Shown here: positions 26,187 to 34,937 of the stretch, in pieces
How the letters are laid out: every line of letters starts with the position of its first letter
Numbering within the stretch: position 1 is the first letter of the stretch
NCBI GenBank assembly: GCA_019912385.1
Contig: JAIOIW010000039.1
Span: forward strand, 113,349 to 177,348
Origin: Notoacmeibacter sp.
GTDB taxonomy: Bacteria > Pseudomonadota > Alphaproteobacteria > Rhizobiales > Rhizobiaceae
Reading direction: 5' to 3'
Length of the DNA stretch: 64,000 nt
Notes under the pieces: generated by a model
What the model saw: only the letters and a program-made list of their open reading frames with translations
The model's database searches: none
Told to the model about the DNA's origin: nothing
Translations under genes and position numbers: made by a program

Positions 26187-26977
26187 TGAGCCGCGCCAAG
26201 CGCCCTGTCACCGAGAGCGATATCCAGGCCTATACCGACGGTTTTCTGGCACCGGACCGCGCTGCCGCCGTCGAGCGGCTGCTGGAGGAACAGCCGCATC
26301 TGCGCGCCGACATTGCCAGGGATCGCGAAATCGCCGCGCGCCTGAAAGCCGAGCTCGATCCGGTCGCGCGCGAACCCCTGCCCCACCGCCTTCAGGTTCA
26401 AGCCTCGACCCGGCGGTCGGGTGCCATCCCTCTCGCCGGTGCCCTTGCCGCGGGGCTTCTTCTCTTCGTCGCGGGCGGCGCGACCGGCTGGCTTGCGGCC
26501 ACGCGCACCGACGGGCTCGCGCGCCAGGCGGCTGGCACCGCGCTGGCCGATCTTCCCGAGGATGCCACGATCGCCTATCGCACCTATGCGGTGGAAGTGC
26601 GCCATCCCGTCGAGGTCGGCGCCGGCGAATCCGCCCATCTCGCGGCCTGGCTGTCCAAGCGCATCGGCGGCACGGTCCAGATCCCGGACCTGTCGCAATC
26701 CGGATTTGCGCTGGTCGGCGGGCGGCTGCTGCCATCGGGAGCAGGCGCAGCGGGCCAGTTGATGTACCAGAATGCCGCCGGCGAACGCGTGACGCTCTAC
26801 CTGCGCAAGGCGGCGGGCCGGGAGATAGCGTTCCGCTTTGCCTCCGAGGGGACCGTCAACGGCTTCTACTGGGTCGGCGACGATTTCGGCTACGCGCTCA
26901 CCGGCGAGCTCGACCGCGACGCCCTGTTCGCCCTTGCCAGGGCGACCTACAGCCAGCTCGATACGACCGCCCGCTGA
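26186..26977 (+). CDS. Membrane anti-sigma factor
   Basis: This 263-residue protein has an N-terminal cytoplasmic anti-sigma region (ESDIQAYTDGFLAPDRAAAV) and one membrane helix at about residues 80-103. A periplasmic domain ends in FGYALTGELDRDALFALA. No CHCC zinc motif is visible, so it is not a ZAS-type redox sensor. Start and stop overlap with the sigma gene means paired synthesis. The signal sensed by the periplasmic part is unknown. Confidence 0.85.
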   Translation: MSRAKRPVTESDIQAYTDGFLAPDRAAAVERLLEEQPHLRADIARDREIAARLKAELDPVAREPLPHRLQVQASTRRSGAIPLAGALAAGLLLFVAGGATGWLAATRTDGLARQAAGTALADLPEDATIAYRTYAVEVRHPVEVGAGESAHLAAWLSKRIGGTVQIPDLSQSGFALVGGRLLPSGAGAAGQLMYQNAAGERVTLYLRKAAGREIAFRFASEGTVNGFYWVGDDFGYALTGELDRDALFALARATYSQLDTTAR

Positions 26978-26995
26978 ACCGGCCGCGCGCCGCCG

Positions 26996-28378
26996 CTAAC
27001 CCATGACGAGGCGCGGCAGCCACAGCACGATGCCCGGAAACGCGATCAGCACGCCCACCGTCACCACGTCGGCGATGAAGAAGGGCGAGGCGCCGCGAAA
27101 GACGTCCTGAACCGAGATGTCGTCGCGCACGCCGGCGACGACGAAGCAGTTGAGGCCGATCGGCGGCGTGATCAGGCAAAGCTCGGCCATCTTGACCACG
27201 ATGATGCCGAACCAGATGGCGCATTCCGGGCCGCTCATGCCGAGCGCCGACTGCGCGGCGGTGACGCTCTCGCCGCCGTTGAGCGCCATGACCGCCGGGA
27301 AGGTTACCGGAAGGGTGAGGATCAGCATGCCGATGGCGTCCATGAACATGCCGAGGACGACATAGGCGGAGAGGATGAGCAGCAGCGTCACCATCGGCGG
27401 CTGGTGCAACCCGCTGATCCAATCGGAGAACGCGCCGGGCAGATCGGCAAAGCCGAGATAGCGCACATAGATCAGAACACCCCAGATCATGGTGAAGATC
27501 ATCGTGGTCAGTTTCGCCGTTTCGGCCAGCGCGCCGCGCAGGTCTTTCCACCGCATGCCGCGCACCAGCGCGAGCAACAGCACGATGAAGGCGCCGAGCG
27601 CACCGGCTTCCGTCGGCGTGCCCCAGCCGAAATAGATGCTGTAGATGATAATCGCCACGACCGCGAAGATCGGCAGGGCGCCGGGAACGCTCTCGAAACG
27701 CTGCTTCCAGGTGAAGCCGCGAACCGGCGGCCCGAGGTCCTTGCGCCACTTGGCAAGGCCGACGATCAGCATGGCGTAGATCACGGCCGAGACCAGGCCG
27801 GGCAGGAAACCGGCCATCAGCAGTTGCCCGACACTGGCCTCCACGATGATGGCGTAGATGACGAGAATCGCCGAGGGCGGAATCAACGAGGCGAGCGTTC
27901 CGCCCGCCGCGACCACGCCTGCGGCAAAGCGCTTGTCGTAGCCCAGTTTCAGCATCTCGGGGATTGCGATGCGCGCGAACACGGCCGAAGTCGCGACCGA
28001 CGCACCGGAAACGGCGGCGAAGCCGGCGGTCGCGAACACCGTGGCAACGCCGAGCCCGCCCGGCAGCCAGCCGACCCAGCGCTTGGCCGCTTCGAACAGC
28101 GCCTTGGTAAGGCCCGCATAATAGGCGAGATATCCGATCAGGATGAAGGTCGGTATCAGCGCCAGCACGTGGCTTGCCGTCTTGGAATGGGGGATCTGGC
28201 CGCTGATCTTCATGGCGGTGACGAAGCCGCGCGCCAGGCCCTGGTTCTTGTCGACAGCAAAGATGATGACGAGGCCGACGAAGCCGACCAGCGCGGTGGC
28301 GAAAGCCACACGCACGCCGATCAGGACCAGGATGACCAGGACGACGGCGAGAAGCGCGGAAACCTCGATCGTCGTCAT
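26996..28378 (-). CDS. dctM: TRAP transporter large permease (DctM)
   Basis: The 460-residue integral membrane subunit of a tripartite ATP-independent periplasmic transporter is composed of about a dozen hydrophobic helices. Typical DctM blocks include GASVATSAVFARIAIPEMLK, GTLASLIPPSAILVIYAII and ITPPIGLNCFVV. It moves an organic acid, driven by a cation gradient. It overlaps dctQ by 4 nt and is last in the dctPQM unit. It converges on the anti-sigma gene over 18 nt. Confidence 0.94.
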   Translation of the reverse strand: MTTIEVSALLAVVLVILVLIGVRVAFATALVGFVGLVIIFAVDKNQGLARGFVTAMKISGQIPHSKTASHVLALIPTFILIGYLAYYAGLTKALFEAAKRWVGWLPGGLGVATVFATAGFAAVSGASVATSAVFARIAIPEMLKLGYDKRFAAGVVAAGGTLASLIPPSAILVIYAIIVEASVGQLLMAGFLPGLVSAVIYAMLIVGLAKWRKDLGPPVRGFTWKQRFESVPGALPIFAVVAIIIYSIYFGWGTPTEAGALGAFIVLLLALVRGMRWKDLRGALAETAKLTTMIFTMIWGVLIYVRYLGFADLPGAFSDWISGLHQPPMVTLLLILSAYVVLGMFMDAIGMLILTLPVTFPAVMALNGGESVTAAQSALGMSGPECAIWFGIIVVKMAELCLITPPIGLNCFVVAGVRDDISVQDVFRGASPFFIADVVTVGVLIAFPGIVLWLPRLVMG

Positions 28379-28995
28379 CCGCGCGTCTCCTCGAATCCGG
28401 AAACGACCTCGGCCTCATGGGCGGCCTGTGTCGCCGGGTCCTCGATCAGCGGCACACCAACCGGCATTTCGTCACTGCGCGCGATCGCGCGGCCGTAACC
28501 CCATAATTGCAGGACCAGGCGCAGCAGCATCAAGGACAACGCGAGCGGCACCACGATCTTGACCGGCCAGGTGGGCAAGCGGATATCGCCGGTGGAATCG
28601 CCGATCGTCAGCGCCCTGATCGCATGGTCCCACGAGCCGTAGATCAGCACTGCGGTGATCGCCATCATCACCACCACGCTGGCGAACTCGGCGATCCACA
28701 GCGGCCTGCCCTTCAACCTGGAGATCAGGATGTCCATGCGGATGTGGCCGCCGAGGCGCTGACAGAAGGCAAGGCCGAGAAAAGCCATCACCGGCACGGC
28801 GGAAATCATCCAGTCGATGAAACCCGGTATCGGCCAGTTGAACAGCTTGCGCCCGAGGATATTGGCGACCGACATCAGCATCACCACCAGGATGACGAGG
28901 CCGGCGGCCAGGTTGAGCCAGCCCTCGAAGCGGAACAATGTCCGGTCGATGCGACTGAGTGTGGAATCGTCCTCGCGGACATTGCCCGATGACAT
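28375..28995 (-). CDS. dctQ: TRAP transporter small permease (DctQ)
   Basis: The 206-residue small membrane subunit has about four helices and the DctQ-family region AFLGLAFCQRLGGHIRMDIL. It pairs with DctM in the inner membrane. A 139-nt gap with a strong stem-loop separates it from the binding-protein gene upstream, probably setting lower expression than dctP. A polar segment of about 20 residues before helix one is longer than usual, but no other start is better supported. Confidence 0.9.
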   Translation of the reverse strand: MSSGNVREDDSTLSRIDRTLFRFEGWLNLAAGLVILVVMLMSVANILGRKLFNWPIPGFIDWMISAVPVMAFLGLAFCQRLGGHIRMDILISRLKGRPLWIAEFASVVVMMAITAVLIYGSWDHAIRALTIGDSTGDIRLPTWPVKIVVPLALSLMLLRLVLQLWGYGRAIARSDEMPVGVPLIEDPATQAAHEAEVVSGFEETRG

Positions 28996-29081
28996 GGCGT
29001 CAGATCTCCCCGAAAGCTCCGGGTCCTGCCCGAAACGGCATCTTGCATCCCGCCCCTGCGCGCGGTGCGCGCCGACATCCG

Positions 29082-29112
29082 GCCCGCCCTCTCCGCACGG
29101 GAGTGGGCGGGC
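29082..29112 (-). other. Intercistronic stem-loop between dctP and dctQ
   Basis: GCCCGCCCTCTC and GAGTGGGCGGGC pair over 12 positions with one T-T mismatch around a 7-nt loop. It lies just after the dctP stop codon. There is no T-tract on the minus strand, so it looks like an mRNA stabiliser or partial attenuator rather than a terminator. Confidence 0.6.
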
Positions 29113-29134
29113 GCGCGCGCCGCATTTGCAGGAC

Positions 29135-30154
29135 TTACTTGCCCCTGGTTTCCGCGACCGCCTTGATCACGAAGTCATAGAGCTCCTGGGCGGGAAGGCC
29201 GGCTTCGGTGTTGGTCTTGATCCACTCGTCGCGGACCGGACCGGCAGCCGCCTCGCGCATGGCAGCCACTTCGTCATCGGGCAGGGTCACCTTCTCGATC
29301 GCCTTTTCCGCAAGCAGCGGCTCCCACTTGTCATAGACTGCCTGATAGGCCTTATAGTAGGCCTCCATGGCCTCGGGGATCGAAGACATCAGCGCGTCGC
29401 GCTCCGCGTCCGACAGCGCCGCCAGCGCATCGCTGTTGGCGACGACCGGGCAATTCACCGAGCCGGGATTGAGATTGGTCGTCCACCACTTGGCGATGTC
29501 GACCGTCCTGAACGACAGGTGGGCGTGGGGCGCGAACGCCACGGCATCGACCACGCCCGACTCCAGTGCGTTGTAGGCTTCCGACGAGGTGACGGAAGTC
29601 GGCACGGCGCCAACCTTCTCGAACGCATTGCCCATGCCGCCGGTGGCGCGCACGCGCATGCCCTTGAAATCGGCCACGGACTTCGGCGGCTGGCCGACGC
29701 CGGCCAGATTGTACTGCGGCAGCGGCGAGGCCATGATGATCTTCGCGTTCCAGCGCGCCAGGTCCTTTGCCGCCGCGGGATGATTGTAGAGCGCCTCGTC
29801 GAGCGCGCCTTCCTGGCGCAGCGTCTCGACGCCGATGAACGGCAGGTCGAGAACCATCAGCGTGGGATTCTTGTCTGGATGATAGGCTGCACAGAATTGC
29901 GCCATCTCGAATGCGCCGATCGAGATCCCGTCGAGGTTCTCCGTGTTCTTGGACAGGCCGCCATAGGAAATGTTCATGGTGAATTCGCCGCCGGTCTTTT
30001 CGGCGACCAGATCGGCCAGCTTGTGGATATGTTCGGTAAACGCGCGGCGCTTGCCCCAGGTCGAGACGTTCCACTCGGTCTTCGCGAACGCATTGCCGGC
30101 GACGAACGACAATGCGACGCCCGACAAGAGGGCATAAATGTGCAGCTTTCTCAT
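29135..30154 (-). CDS. dctP: TRAP transporter substrate-binding protein (DctP)
   Basis: This periplasmic binding protein has 339 residues from ATG 30154, preceded by AGGAGGAGAA. It has a clear signal peptide ending at AFA (residue about 24), then the DctP fold. The conserved ligand-carboxylate arginine lies in KGMRVRATGG. Residues KWWTTNLNPGSVNCPVVANS form the typical C-terminal lobe block. Binding-protein genes of this family usually handle organic acids; the exact ligand is not readable here. Confidence 0.92.
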   Translation of the reverse strand: MRKLHIYALLSGVALSFVAGNAFAKTEWNVSTWGKRRAFTEHIHKLADLVAEKTGGEFTMNISYGGLSKNTENLDGISIGAFEMAQFCAAYHPDKNPTLMVLDLPFIGVETLRQEGALDEALYNHPAAAKDLARWNAKIIMASPLPQYNLAGVGQPPKSVADFKGMRVRATGGMGNAFEKVGAVPTSVTSSEAYNALESGVVDAVAFAPHAHLSFRTVDIAKWWTTNLNPGSVNCPVVANSDALAALSDAERDALMSSIPEAMEAYYKAYQAVYDKWEPLLAEKAIEKVTLPDDEVAAMREAAAGPVRDEWIKTNTEAGLPAQELYDFVIKAVAETRGK

Positions 30155-30300
30155 ACTGTTCTCCTCCTTTAGAATTTTTTTCCCCGCGCAAGTTAACCGC
30201 CTTGCCCGAAAGGGCAACCCTTGGCAGCCGCTTTCCTGCCTGCGGCAGGGAGCGCCCCGGTGAACAGGTCGCCATGAGGAGAAAAGGCCGGAGCCTGTGA

Positions 30301-31284
30301 TCAGGCGTTGCCGATCAGCATGCCGGCGCCGAACACCAGCGCGCCGCCGAGGACGACCTGGAAGATCGCCCGGCTCCAGGGCGTGTCCATCCAGTGGTTC
30401 TGGATCCAGGCGATCGCCCACAATTCAATGAACACGATTATGGAAGCGGTGATCGTCGCCGTCCAGAAATCCGGAATCAAATAGGGCAAAGCGTGGCCGA
30501 GGCCGCCGATCGTCGTCATGATGCCGGAGGCAAAGCCCCGCTTGACCGGCGAGCCGCGCCCGGAAATCTTGCCGTCGTCATGGGCCGCCTCGGTGAATCC
30601 CATGGAGATGCCGGCACCGACCGAGGCGGACAGGCCGACGAGAAAGGTCGTCCAGGTGTCCTGGGTCGCGAAGGCGGTGGCGAAGATCGGCGCCAGCGTG
30701 GAGACCGACCCGTCCATGAGCCCCGCCAGCCCCGGCTGGATATAGGTCAGGATGAACTGGCGGCGTTCGACCGCGTGCTCTTCCTCGCGCACCTCCTCCG
30801 GCGTGTGCTTGGCTTCCAGCCCCTTCGCGGTCGCGATGTGACCGCCTTCGGCGATCGCCAATTCGCCCAGCAGCTTGCGGGTGTCGGCGTCCTGCGAGCG
30901 CGCCGCGGCGGCCTGGTAGAAGCGTTGCGCCTGGCCTTCCATCTCGGCAGCCTGTGCGCGCACCTTCTCCACGCCGAGCGGCCGAACCAGCCAATCGGGC
31001 TTGCGCTCGTAGTAGCCGCGCACGTGCTCGCGGCGGATCAGCGGAATCCGGTCGCCGAAGCGCTTCTTGTGCAGGTCGATCAGGATCGCGCGGTGATGGG
31101 TCTCCTCCTCGGCCATTTCCTCGAAGATCTTCGCCGATTGGGGAAACTCGTCGCGCAGGCCGTCCGCATACGCCATGTAGATGCGCGCGTCGTCTTCCTC
31201 GGAGGAAATCGCCAGCGCGAGTATCTCCTGTTCCGACAGGCCGTCGAAGGAGCGCTTCGAAGCGCCGAAAAAGCGAGAGAGCAT
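30301..31284 (-). CDS. mbfA: Membrane-bound ferritin MbfA (ferritin-like + VIT1/CCC1)
   Basis: The 327-residue protein fuses an N-terminal ferritin-like di-iron domain (about 1-165, with SSEEDDARIY and EEMAEEETHH) to a C-terminal VIT1/CCC1-type iron transporter (about 185-327). In Agrobacterium and Bradyrhizobium, MbfA exports iron and protects against iron and peroxide stress, and it is repressed by Irr. Here a perfect 29-bp Irr-type palindrome lies 10 nt upstream of the ATG. No strong ribosome-binding site fits in that gap. Confidence 0.93.
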   Translation of the reverse strand: MLSRFFGASKRSFDGLSEQEILALAISSEEDDARIYMAYADGLRDEFPQSAKIFEEMAEEETHHRAILIDLHKKRFGDRIPLIRREHVRGYYERKPDWLVRPLGVEKVRAQAAEMEGQAQRFYQAAAARSQDADTRKLLGELAIAEGGHIATAKGLEAKHTPEEVREEEHAVERRQFILTYIQPGLAGLMDGSVSTLAPIFATAFATQDTWTTFLVGLSASVGAGISMGFTEAAHDDGKISGRGSPVKRGFASGIMTTIGGLGHALPYLIPDFWTATITASIIVFIELWAIAWIQNHWMDTPWSRAIFQVVLGGALVFGAGMLIGNA

Positions 31285-31293
31285 GAATCAGGA

Positions 31294-31322
31294 CCCTAGT
31301 TTGGAATGATTCCAAACTAGGG
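31294..31322. promoter_or_regulatory. Irr box (iron-control element) of mbfA
   Basis: A perfect inverted repeat with 14-nt arms, CCCTAGTTTGGAAT and its complement, surrounds a single central base. Its core TTTGGAAT-G-ATTCCAAA matches the known rhizobial iron-control consensus TTTAGAA-N3-TTCTAAA except for a G/C pair. It lies 10 nt upstream of mbfA, where bound Irr would block transcription in low iron. Confidence 0.85.
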
Positions 31323-31382
31323 AGGAGGCTATTGCAGGTCAAGCCTTCCGGCACCCGATCCGGTCCGATCCGCGCCCTGCCA

Positions 31383-31411
31383 TTGACGCCGGCCGCCCGC
31401 GCGGTTCTAAA
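31383..31411 (+). promoter_or_regulatory. Candidate sigma-70 promoter for the CYTH gene
   Basis: TTGACG at 31383-31388, a 17-nt spacer and TCTAAA at 31406-31411 form a plausible housekeeping promoter 39 nt before the CYTH ATG. A GGAAGGA ribosome-binding site follows. The -10 element is imperfect. Confidence 0.45.
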
Positions 31412-31450
31412 TCGCCGAAAGGCCTCTCCATTCCACCTGGAAGGAATGCC

Positions 31451-31924
31451 ATGGCAAAGGAAATCGAGCGCAAGTTCCTGGTCGCTGGTGACAGTTGGCG
31501 CGAGGCGTCGGATTCGGGAACGATGATCCTCCAGGCCTATGTCGCCATGCAGAACGGCAATTCGGTGCGCGTGCGCATCATGGGAGACGGCTCGGCAATG
31601 CTGGCGGTCAAGACCGGCGGTTCGGCGATGGTGCGCGACGAGTTCGAATATCCCGTCCCGGTCGGCGATGCGCGGCGGATGATGGAATGTTGCGTCGGCG
31701 ACGTCATCGACAAGGTCCGCCACCTGCTCGTCCATAAAGGATTCATCTGGGAGATCGACGTCTATCGCGGCGCGCTGGAAGGCATCATCGTCGCAGAGGT
31801 CGAGATGGAAACGATTGACGACAATCCGCCGCTGCCGGACTGGATTGGCCGCGAAATTACCGGCGAGCCGGCCTATTCGAACGTCTCGCTGGCGCTCCAC
31901 GGCAAACCGGAAATGGTGTCTTGA
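31451..31924 (+). CDS. CYTH-domain inorganic triphosphatase
   Basis: This 157-residue CYTH (triphosphate tunnel) protein carries the signature EIERKFLV (ExExK) at its N-terminus. Tunnel-lining charged strands such as SVRVRIMG, AVKTGGSAMVRDEFEYPV and AEVEME follow. Bacterial members hydrolyse inorganic triphosphate. Its TGA overlaps the TTG start of the CHAD gene, so the two are coupled. E. coli carries the same pair fused in one protein (YgiF). Confidence 0.93.
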   Translation: MAKEIERKFLVAGDSWREASDSGTMILQAYVAMQNGNSVRVRIMGDGSAMLAVKTGGSAMVRDEFEYPVPVGDARRMMECCVGDVIDKVRHLLVHKGFIWEIDVYRGALEGIIVAEVEMETIDDNPPLPDWIGREITGEPAYSNVSLALHGKPEMVS

Positions 31925-32832
31925 GCTTCAATATCGATCCCCGGAAGGATCTCACACGCCAGGTCACGGGCATCGCCGCCCGGCAACTCGCGCGCATGGA
32001 GAAAGAATTCAACGTGCGCGGCGAACCGGCGCACCAGGCGGTTCACGATGCGCGCAAGCGCATCAAGCGGCTGCGGGGCCTGTACCGGCTCATCCGTCCG
32101 GCCGTAAAATCCTTCGCGCGATCGGAAAATGCCCGGTTGCGCGGTATCGCGCAATCGATGTCGGCGGAACGCGAAGCGACCGCGCTGATCGAGACGGCCG
32201 ACAAGCTCGCGGCGCGGTTCGCCGGTGACGCGGATGCCGGGGTGCTGTCCCGGCTTCGCAATGCCCTCGTCGAGCGCCGCGATCGCATCGCCGATGCCGG
32301 CAATACCGGCTTCAACGCGAAGCTCGCCGCCGCTGGCGGCGAATGCGCGGCGGCAAGAGCGGCGCTCGGGGGCATCGCCCTGCCGGCATCGCGCGCTCGC
32401 GCCCGCAAGCTTCTCGTCGGCTCGCTCAAGCGGTCCTACCGGGACGCGCGGGACGGATTTGGCAAGGCGAAGCAGAGTGGGGCGGCCGAAGACTGGCACG
32501 CCCTGAGAAAGCTGGTGAAGCACCACATGATGCAGGTCAGGCTCATGTCGGCGGTGCGGACAAGGACGATGAAACGGCGCGCCCGCGCGCTCGACCAACT
32601 CGGTGAATTTCTCGGCGACGATCATGACCTGGCGGTGCTTGTCGCCCTGCTTGCCGCGAATCCTGTCCTTCCCGAAGCAGACGCCGCGCGGGTGGCCGGG
32701 CTCGCGGAGACCAGGACCAGGGAACTGCGGGAGAGCGCCGCCGGGGCCATGGAAGAGCTGTTTTCGAAACGGCCCGCCGCGTTCTGCCACCGCGTGGATA
32801 CGGCATGGCGGGCCGCGCAGAAGCGGAAATGA
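31921..32832 (+). CDS. CHAD-domain protein
   Basis: The 303-residue alpha-helical CHAD domain has the conserved histidine/basic signature AVHDARKRIKRLRGLYRLIR near residues 40-60, and later DWHALRKLVKHHMMQV and LGDDHDLAVL. CHAD proteins bind polyphosphate through these basic residues. The start is TTG, in a 4-nt overlap with the CYTH gene. The pair points to a shared polyphosphate or tripolyphosphate function in the cytoplasm. Confidence 0.92.
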   Translation: MSFNIDPRKDLTRQVTGIAARQLARMEKEFNVRGEPAHQAVHDARKRIKRLRGLYRLIRPAVKSFARSENARLRGIAQSMSAEREATALIETADKLAARFAGDADAGVLSRLRNALVERRDRIADAGNTGFNAKLAAAGGECAAARAALGGIALPASRARARKLLVGSLKRSYRDARDGFGKAKQSGAAEDWHALRKLVKHHMMQVRLMSAVRTRTMKRRARALDQLGEFLGDDHDLAVLVALLAANPVLPEADAARVAGLAETRTRELRESAAGAMEELFSKRPAAFCHRVDTAWRAAQKRK

Positions 32833-32954
32833 CTGAGCCGCGGCTGAAAGGCGGCACTCACGGCTCCCACACGTTTGCATGATCGCCGGCACCGCGGCCT
32901 TGATCGGCGCGGCACTTCCTGCTCACCTGTCGGGCAAACGGACCGCAGTGCGCC

Positions 32955-33761
32955 ATGCAGCAGACCGAGACAGTGCTGGACCGGGTCGGACGCTTCCTTG
33001 CCGGCAGGCTGGAAGCGGAATCGTCCGGCTACCAGCCCTACACGCCCTCCGACCCGCAGACGCTGCACCGCACGCTGCGTCCCGGCGACGTGCTGCTGGT
33101 GGAGGGCAACCAGCACATCTCGGCCGCGATCAAGTATCTGACGCAATCGACCTGGAGCCACGCGGCGCTCTATATCGGCGACACGCTGGAGGGCAACTAC
33201 GCCGACGACGACCGGCCGCGCCTCGTGGAGGTCAATCTGGGCGACGGGTGCACCGCGGTACCGCTGAGGAAGTACCGCACCTACAACACGCGGATCTGCC
33301 GACCTGTCGGACTTACGCCCGCCGATTGCCAGGTCGTGGTCCAGTTCATGGTCGACCGGCTGGGCCTGAAATACGACATGAAGAACATTTTCGACATGCT
33401 GCGCTATTTCTTTCCCACGCCGCCGGTGCCCGTGCGTTGGCGGCGGCGCATGCTCGCGTTTGGTTCCGGCGATCCGACCCGCGCCATCTGCTCCTCGCTG
33501 ATCGCCCAGGCGTTCCAGCAAGTGCGCTACCCGATCCTCCCCGAGGTCACGCTCGCACCCGGGCGCACGTCGGCGCAATCGTCCTATTCAAGGCGCGAAA
33601 TCCTGCACATCCGCCACCACTCCCTGTTCACGCCGCGCGATTTCGACCTGTCGCCCTATTTTCAGGTGGTGAAGCCGACGCTTGACCTCGGGTTCGACTA
33701 CAAGCGGCTCGTCTGGAGCGAAGCCGGCCATGGCGAGGCGTCGACTGAAGACGAAGCGTAA
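32955..33761 (+). CDS. YiiX-like permuted NlpC/P60 hydrolase
   Basis: The 268-residue protein resembles YiiX/YebB, permuted papain-like amidases. The nucleophile side is Cys179 in AICSSLIAQAF, and the histidine is His69 in TWSHAALYIGD, with their order reversed relative to ordinary NlpC/P60. No signal peptide is seen. Substrates of this family include lipid or peptide amides, but none is known here. It follows the CHAD gene by 122 nt. Confidence 0.85.
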   Translation: MQQTETVLDRVGRFLAGRLEAESSGYQPYTPSDPQTLHRTLRPGDVLLVEGNQHISAAIKYLTQSTWSHAALYIGDTLEGNYADDDRPRLVEVNLGDGCTAVPLRKYRTYNTRICRPVGLTPADCQVVVQFMVDRLGLKYDMKNIFDMLRYFFPTPPVPVRWRRRMLAFGSGDPTRAICSSLIAQAFQQVRYPILPEVTLAPGRTSAQSSYSRREILHIRHHSLFTPRDFDLSPYFQVVKPTLDLGFDYKRLVWSEAGHGEASTEDEA

Positions 33762-33842
33762 CCTTCGCATTGATCCGTACCGCTTAACCGATTGGCAAAG
33801 ACCGGCTGCTATAGTCGACGGGAAGGCCCTTCGGAGACCGCC

Positions 33843-34937
33843 ATGACGACTGCACAGATCGCTTCGGTTGCTTTCCGGCGCACCGGCACGCTCGCCGATG
33901 CGCTGGCGCGGAGCGGTTGGCGCGACCGTTGGCTCTACGCCGTGGCGCTGGTCGCGCTCGTCACGTCCGTCTTAGTCGGCCGCATCACCGGTACGCGCCC
34001 GGACGCCGGTATCGTCACCACTTTTGGCTACGAGATCGCGCAATATTTCTTCTTCGGCCTGTCGGTCGCCGCCGGCATCGTGCTTTTCTGGCTGGGCAAG
34101 GTGAAGAAAAGCACATCGCCCGCCCGCGACCTCTCGGCCATTCTCTACCGCTTCTTTGCCGCATCGGGCCGCGCTGCCTCGATCCTGCACACGCTCGCCG
34201 TCTTCATGATCTTCGCCGCCGCCTTCGCCGTCCTGAAGGGCGCGATCGCCGTGCTCGAGCCGTTTTCCTGGGACCCCGCATTCGCCGATCTCGACCGCGT
34301 ACTGCATTTCGGCGTCTTGCCGCACGAATGGCTGATGCCGGTTCTCGGCGGCGAAGTGCCGCTGTTCGTGCTGAACTTCTTCTACAATTTCTGGTTCGTC
34401 TTCCTCGTCGCCAGCATCCTTGCCGTCTCGATCATGGTGAGGAATGCCGTACTTCGCCACCAGTACCTGATGAGCTTCATGACCACCTGGTTCTTCGGCG
34501 GGTTCCTGATGGCGACCGGGCTGTCGTCGGCCGGGCCGTGCTATTACGACCTCGCGGGCTTCGGCAACGACTATGCCGACCTCATGGCCCATCTGAGGGC
34601 GGTCAACACCGTGCTGCCGATCTGGGCTGTCGATACCCAGGCGATGCTGTGGCAGGGCTTCACGGGCGAGCGCGCCGGGTCGGCCGGCATATCCGCCCTT
34701 CCCTCCATGCATGTGGCGACCGCCGTGCTGTTCGCGCTTGCCGCCACGCGCGTCAACCGCATGCTGGGCCGCGCGATGTGGGTCTATGCCGGCATCATCT
34801 TCATCGCTTCGGTGCTGCTCGGCTGGCATTATGCTGTGGACGGTTATGCCGGCGGCGCCATCGCGCTTGCGTTCTGGTCGCTTTCGGGCCGCTATGCCCG
34901 CCGGTTCGCACCGGAAATGCCGGGTCCGGACAACTAA
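33843..34937 (+). CDS. PAP2-superfamily membrane phosphatase
   Basis: The multi-helix inner-membrane protein has 364 residues from ATG 33843. The C-terminal half carries the PAP2-like catalytic blocks SALPSMHVATA and GWHYAVDGYAGG, with histidines that would form and resolve a phospho-enzyme. The pattern resembles inositol phosphorylceramide synthase-like PAP2 proteins. It may act on lipid phosphates in the membrane. Its stop overlaps the stop region of purK on the other strand by 4 nt. Confidence 0.87.
   Translation: MTTAQIASVAFRRTGTLADALARSGWRDRWLYAVALVALVTSVLVGRITGTRPDAGIVTTFGYEIAQYFFFGLSVAAGIVLFWLGKVKKSTSPARDLSAILYRFFAASGRAASILHTLAVFMIFAAAFAVLKGAIAVLEPFSWDPAFADLDRVLHFGVLPHEWLMPVLGGEVPLFVLNFFYNFWFVFLVASILAVSIMVRNAVLRHQYLMSFMTTWFFGGFLMATGLSSAGPCYYDLAGFGNDYADLMAHLRAVNTVLPIWAVDTQAMLWQGFTGERAGSAGISALPSMHVATAVLFALAATRVNRMLGRAMWVYAGIIFIASVLLGWHYAVDGYAGGAIALAFWSLSGRYARRFAPEMPGPDN

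Noticed and set aside
30202..30217. TTGCCC-GAAA-GGGCAA hairpin between mbfA and dctP
   Set aside because: It is a neat tetraloop stem, but no T-tract follows on the minus strand, and its role as a terminator of mbfA cannot be supported.
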